Shown in pieces: positions 60,662 to 64,000 of a stretch of 64,000 nucleotides of DNA. This stretch comes from Bolinopsis microptera. Lineage: Eukaryota > Ctenophora > Tentaculata > Lobata > Bolinopsidae. The notes beneath the pieces are model-generated. The model saw only the letters and a list, made by a program, of their open reading frames with translations, was not told the DNA's origin and searched no databases. Numbering within the stretch: the stretch's first letter is position 1; each line of letters begins with the position of its first letter. Both the position numbers and the translations under genes were made by a program. The DNA lies in contig NC_087076.1 in assembly GCF_026151205.1 (NCBI RefSeq), positions 19,027,919 to 19,091,918 on the forward strand. Direction: 5' to 3'.

Positions 60662-62035
60662 TCATCCGTTTGAATAAGCATGGATATGAGCCACAACATC
60701 ATTGCACTTCAACTCCATATGTAGTGTGCAGCGCCCTGTTTCATCTGGAGCGGTGTAAGTTCTTTTCATGCTGAAACCGTTTCCTCTTCTCTTTTTTCTC
60801 CGCTCACCTTCCTCCTAGGAGAATGTGTGTTGTAAGTGGTGTTATTGCTCCTATTGGTCGAGAGATGACTATGTCAATATCTATAGTCAAGTCAGTAGCT
60901 GTAACTCGAAACAATTTAAGGTTGGGGACTGGGGAGGGAACAAATATTTCCATGATATGAAGAATTTGTTTCACTTCTAGTTGAAAAGCTGTATAATACA
61001 AGCTGTAATATCACCATCCCAGTTACCCTTTATAATCGTGATTTTAAGTTATCAAGATATATATATTATATAAGTATATAATAACGAAAAAGAGGCGACA
61101 GCGAGCAAAAATTGTTCTTCAAGTAATTTTTCTTAACAAACCTGGTTGGAGGCCATTGATACATATTTGGGGTTTTCTCCCACTTTGACGTAGAATCTGT
61201 TACTGATGGTTTGAATACAGGCATACATTCCCTTCCGCTCGAGATAACAATCATACAGAACAGGTTGATAATAGAGCAAATCGTGTCCTGTGAGCTGCAT
61301 GCTGTAGTCGAAGCTGTCTTCATTCGTTTTCTTGGTGAAACTGCAGGATATTGATAACTCTTTCATCTTTCATTATTACTTAATGCATGACAAGTGACAA
61401 CTTTGTATTTCTAACTGGTATTATATATGAAAAATGAAAAAGAAAGGTAACATTTAAAGTACCTTGTCTTCATCATCTCCTCCTTTAAAGTAACCTCAGC
61501 TTTATCATAAGTTTCTACACCACTTTCGGTTTCTTCTAATTTTTGTGGTGTATACGTGTGAGAGGGGAAGCTGAAATATTTCTTGAAACTGTCCCCAGCA
61601 ATGCTAACCAGCTCCACTACGTAGAAATCACCTATAAGTGAGAATAGATACACATGTCACATTTGAGTTAGAACAACTTTAACTTTGAAAATTGTAATTG
61701 TGTCTATTATATGGTATTAGTATTGAGCCACTTTAATTGCTCATACTTAGCTTAAATTCTTGATATTAAATCATGCATGATAAGGTTGTTAATTTTAAAA
61801 ACTTTTTCGATTTTAAGCATCTTATTTTCCCATCCTTACGCTGGTCATCAAATACCCCTGATCGTTTCTTGCTGCACGAGAATTTGCATTTAAACTTACC
61901 AGCAATGTGAATGACATGGAAGGTTGAGACATCCTCGTCGGCACAAATTATATCAGTGGTTCCAAAAACAGCAGAAAGAAACTCTAGCTCGCCTTTCTCT
62001 TCGTCAACTATCCATTTTCTTTGAAACCAATCCAT
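60662..62035 (-). CDS. Unrecognised four-exon gene, 218 residues
   Basis: Exons on the minus strand: 62035-61900, 61631-61463, 61340-61142 and 60814-60662. Borders are GT-AG and all phases agree, which supports a real gene. It starts MDWFQRKWIVDEEKGELEFL and reads on through FHVIHIAGDFYVVELVSIAG, an acidic stretch (KLEETESGVETYDKAEVTLK), then LTGHDLLYYQPVLYDCYLER with RKGMYACIQTISNRFYVKVG, and ends with a basic patch (EGERRKKRRG) before RCTLHMELKCNDVVAHIHAY. The alternating hydrophobic pattern looks like a small beta-rich domain. There is no signal peptide, membrane span or zinc motif. I do not recognise the family. Upstream exons cannot be excluded. Confidence 0.7.
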
Positions 62036-62379
62036 GCTACCGAATAAGTAATTGATTAAAAATTGTTATTCTTATAAAATATCAAATGCAGGGATCAACT
62101 TTGATCCAGAAATTGAAACATTGTCAATACAAAAATTTAGTACTTCATGTGATTCTTAAGAATTTGGACATTGACACATTTTCACCGCCAGTTTCTTGCC
62201 CCCTGTCAAATCCTTTCCATTGAAAAAAAATTTCCATCCACCTTTTCGTAAAAAAGTCAAGGTGGTAGGTTACAAAGGGATTTTAGAGATCAGGGTAGGT
62301 GGGTTAAGATATGTTATGTGTCACACTTTGCCATGACAACAAAACCAGGGTTGCTCCTTCATAATTTGCGTAAGGCTGT

Positions 62380-62900
62380 AATCAGTGCTCAGCTAATATA
62401 TGCTATGGTGAACACAAACACCGAACAATCAAAATTTTCGTAGCAGTAGAGAAATAAACAGAGAGCAGCCTTAATGTTTATAGAGACATGAAATGGTTAC
62501 CACTCCATCTTAGACGACAACTCCATCTGTCAAATTATATGTTTAGAATCATCCATGACAATTGTCCTACAAACTTTATGAACAAATTTAGTTACATATC
62601 AGGAGGTAGTAGGAGCGGCGAAAGCTGCAACCTATATGTTAATAGATCAACATCACATAAAAACTTTCAATACTTGGGGGCAAAATGTTGGAATAATGTT
62701 CCAACAGATCTACGAAATCTGCCCGATGTTAAAAGCTTTAGTGATTCGTATAAGAAACAGCTACTCTCATCTATAACAACAGACCCTAATTATACCGTCG
62801 ACAATTCATATGACAAATTTTACACTGCAATCATAGTCGACGATAACTAAGTATCTTCTATTTCTTTTAAATCTGAGGCATATATAATTGAAGTGTCGAA
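62380..62900 (+). mobile_element. LINE 3' fragment (ORF2 C-terminal tail)
   Basis: The open frame ending at 62850 gives MKWLPLHLRRQLHLSNYMFR, CPTNFMNKFSY, FQYLGAKCWNNVPTDLRNLP and VKSFSDSYKKQLL. This is the typical LINE ORF2 tail (WLP...R, WN.LP..LR, F...K..L). Upstream the frame is broken and the RT core is gone, so it is 5'-truncated and old. A long T-rich 3' region follows. Confidence 0.75.
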
Positions 62901-63818
62901 AGGATATTCCCTTTTTTACCACCTTACCATTCTGATTGATTCTGCACATGACTGACATGTTTTAACTGGAGAAGGGGTTCGCACAGTGGTAGTTTTATAA
63001 ACCACTTTTAATTTATTGACCTATTATACCTAGTGGTAGTTTTACAGACCACATTTAATTTATTAACTTATTATACTTAGTATTTATTTTTGGTGACTGT
63101 ATCACCCAGTACAGTTTTAACATTTGATAATTGTACAGTTTATTGACGACACATTGACCGAATGTTATTTTATATTCTAATTTATATACTAGATATTTTA
63201 TTTATTTTCCAACAGACGACAACTTCCTGTTTTTTTTTTTTCTTCTATATTAGTTACTCATATCTCTTGTACAGACTGTTCTACAAGGACATTGACAGAT
63301 GATACTCATATTAGGCATTCATTATTGCATCTAAATTATTTCACTTGCATTAGGTTTAGAAATTTATTCTCTGGTTAACAGATTTCAAATGTTTAATTAA
63401 TTTGTAGTATGATAGTATATAAGAAGTTATTTAATTTTGCTTGGGATGTTGTGTTGACTGTTATGTTGGGGTTTAGTGGTGGTATGGAATTTGAATTCTA
63501 TATAAATTTACACTATGAGGTTGGGGCATTTTGCATAGTAAATATGGTTACTACTCCTATATATCATATTATTTGATTGGTATTCGATTTCTGATTATTT
63601 CCCTAGGAATATGATTATTATATCTCAATTTGGCTTTAGGTAGGGTGCCCCGCTAAAAGAACTGGATTCTTCCAGGAAGCATCCCGTGCACAGAGCTTGG
63701 TCTACATATATATATTAAATTATTAACCATTCATTCTGTATGTGCACGGAAATTTATTTCAATCAATAAAATGTCAGCTGGATCGATCATTTCAATTCAA
63801 TCAATAACCCAACATAAT
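62901..63818. other. Intergenic, nothing recognised
   Basis: AT-rich. A tandem-like pair of GTGGTAGTTTTA-AACCAC (62985 and 63033) is the only local repeat seen, possibly part of the LINE 3' UTR. Confidence 0.4.
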
Positions 63819-64000
63819 ACAGGGTAGGCCAAAAGTCAGTGTGCAAACGTTGGCCTTAATAGCTCAGTCACTGAGTGCCCAATTGAAATAATTTGTTCTG
63901 GTATGACTTACTACCACCACTGGTTCGAGAAATTTGTCAAATCGAAACATATTTGTGTTCATTTTTTTCAAAAGAAGGTTCATTTTCGCATTTATTTGAT
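63819..64000. repeat. Dispersed repeat, copy 2 (cut by the window end)
   Basis: Begins TACAGGGTAGGCCAAAAGTC and matches 7757-7957 closely to the end of the window. It looks like a Tc1/mariner-type terminus next to a TA, but the other end is out of view. Confidence 0.6.

Overview
The window is eukaryotic and metazoan. Protein-coding genes are split into short exons by GT-AG introns, plus one clear U12-type AT-AC intron. The recognisable genes are animal ones: a receptor tyrosine-phosphatase-like protein, a tyrosine kinase, an ANTP-class homeobox gene, Elongin C, SKA1 and GOLPH3. The DNA is AT-rich with many non-LTR retroelements, small DNA transposons and minisatellites, and there is a short interstitial run of the TTAGGG-type telomere repeat. 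I cannot name the species; a non-vertebrate, possibly early-branching animal fits best.

Layout. 1-2370 (+): 3' end of a receptor PTP-like gene whose catalytic signature is gone (a pseudophosphatase). 2371-6888: repeat-rich intergenic DNA, including a hAT-type element with a perfect 8-bp target duplication. 6889-40845 (+): what reads as one very long gene of about 21 exons, encoding a PUB domain, a tyrosine kinase domain, an RA-like domain and two PH-like domains, about 880 residues. All exon phases agree, but the join at 20720/24341 is an inference. Its introns hold an intact antisense LINE (8949-14039) with a tandem array at its 5' side (about 14.58-15.54 kb), a 34-bp minisatellite built from copies of the next exon's own 3' splice site (18.0-20.57 kb), a 43-bp minisatellite (22.85-23.79 kb), a tRNA-Leu(TAA) gene, a foldback transposon (29479-30157), decayed LINE pieces, and two nested coiled-coil genes with a hydrophobic hairpin (36.4-39.1 kb).

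42214-44802 (-): a five-exon homeobox gene. 45-50.4 kb: transposons and repeats, including a 5'-truncated LINE lying inside a minisatellite. 50612-51897: a TTAA-flanked DNA element. 52062-52640 (+): Elongin C. 53315-55199 (+): SKA1. 56815-59828 (-): GOLPH3, complete in five exons. 60662-62035 (-): a four-exon gene I do not recognise. 62.4 kb to the end: a LINE 3' fragment and one copy of a dispersed repeat also present at 7757.

The housekeeping genes (ubiquitin-ligase adaptor, kinetochore, Golgi) sit close together in 52-62 kb. The left two thirds is signalling genes inflated by transposons and satellites. I see no operon-like or pathway clustering. The most unusual items are the PUB-kinase-RA-PH-PH architecture, the amplified 3' splice-site module, and the pair of intron-nested hairpin coiled-coil genes.
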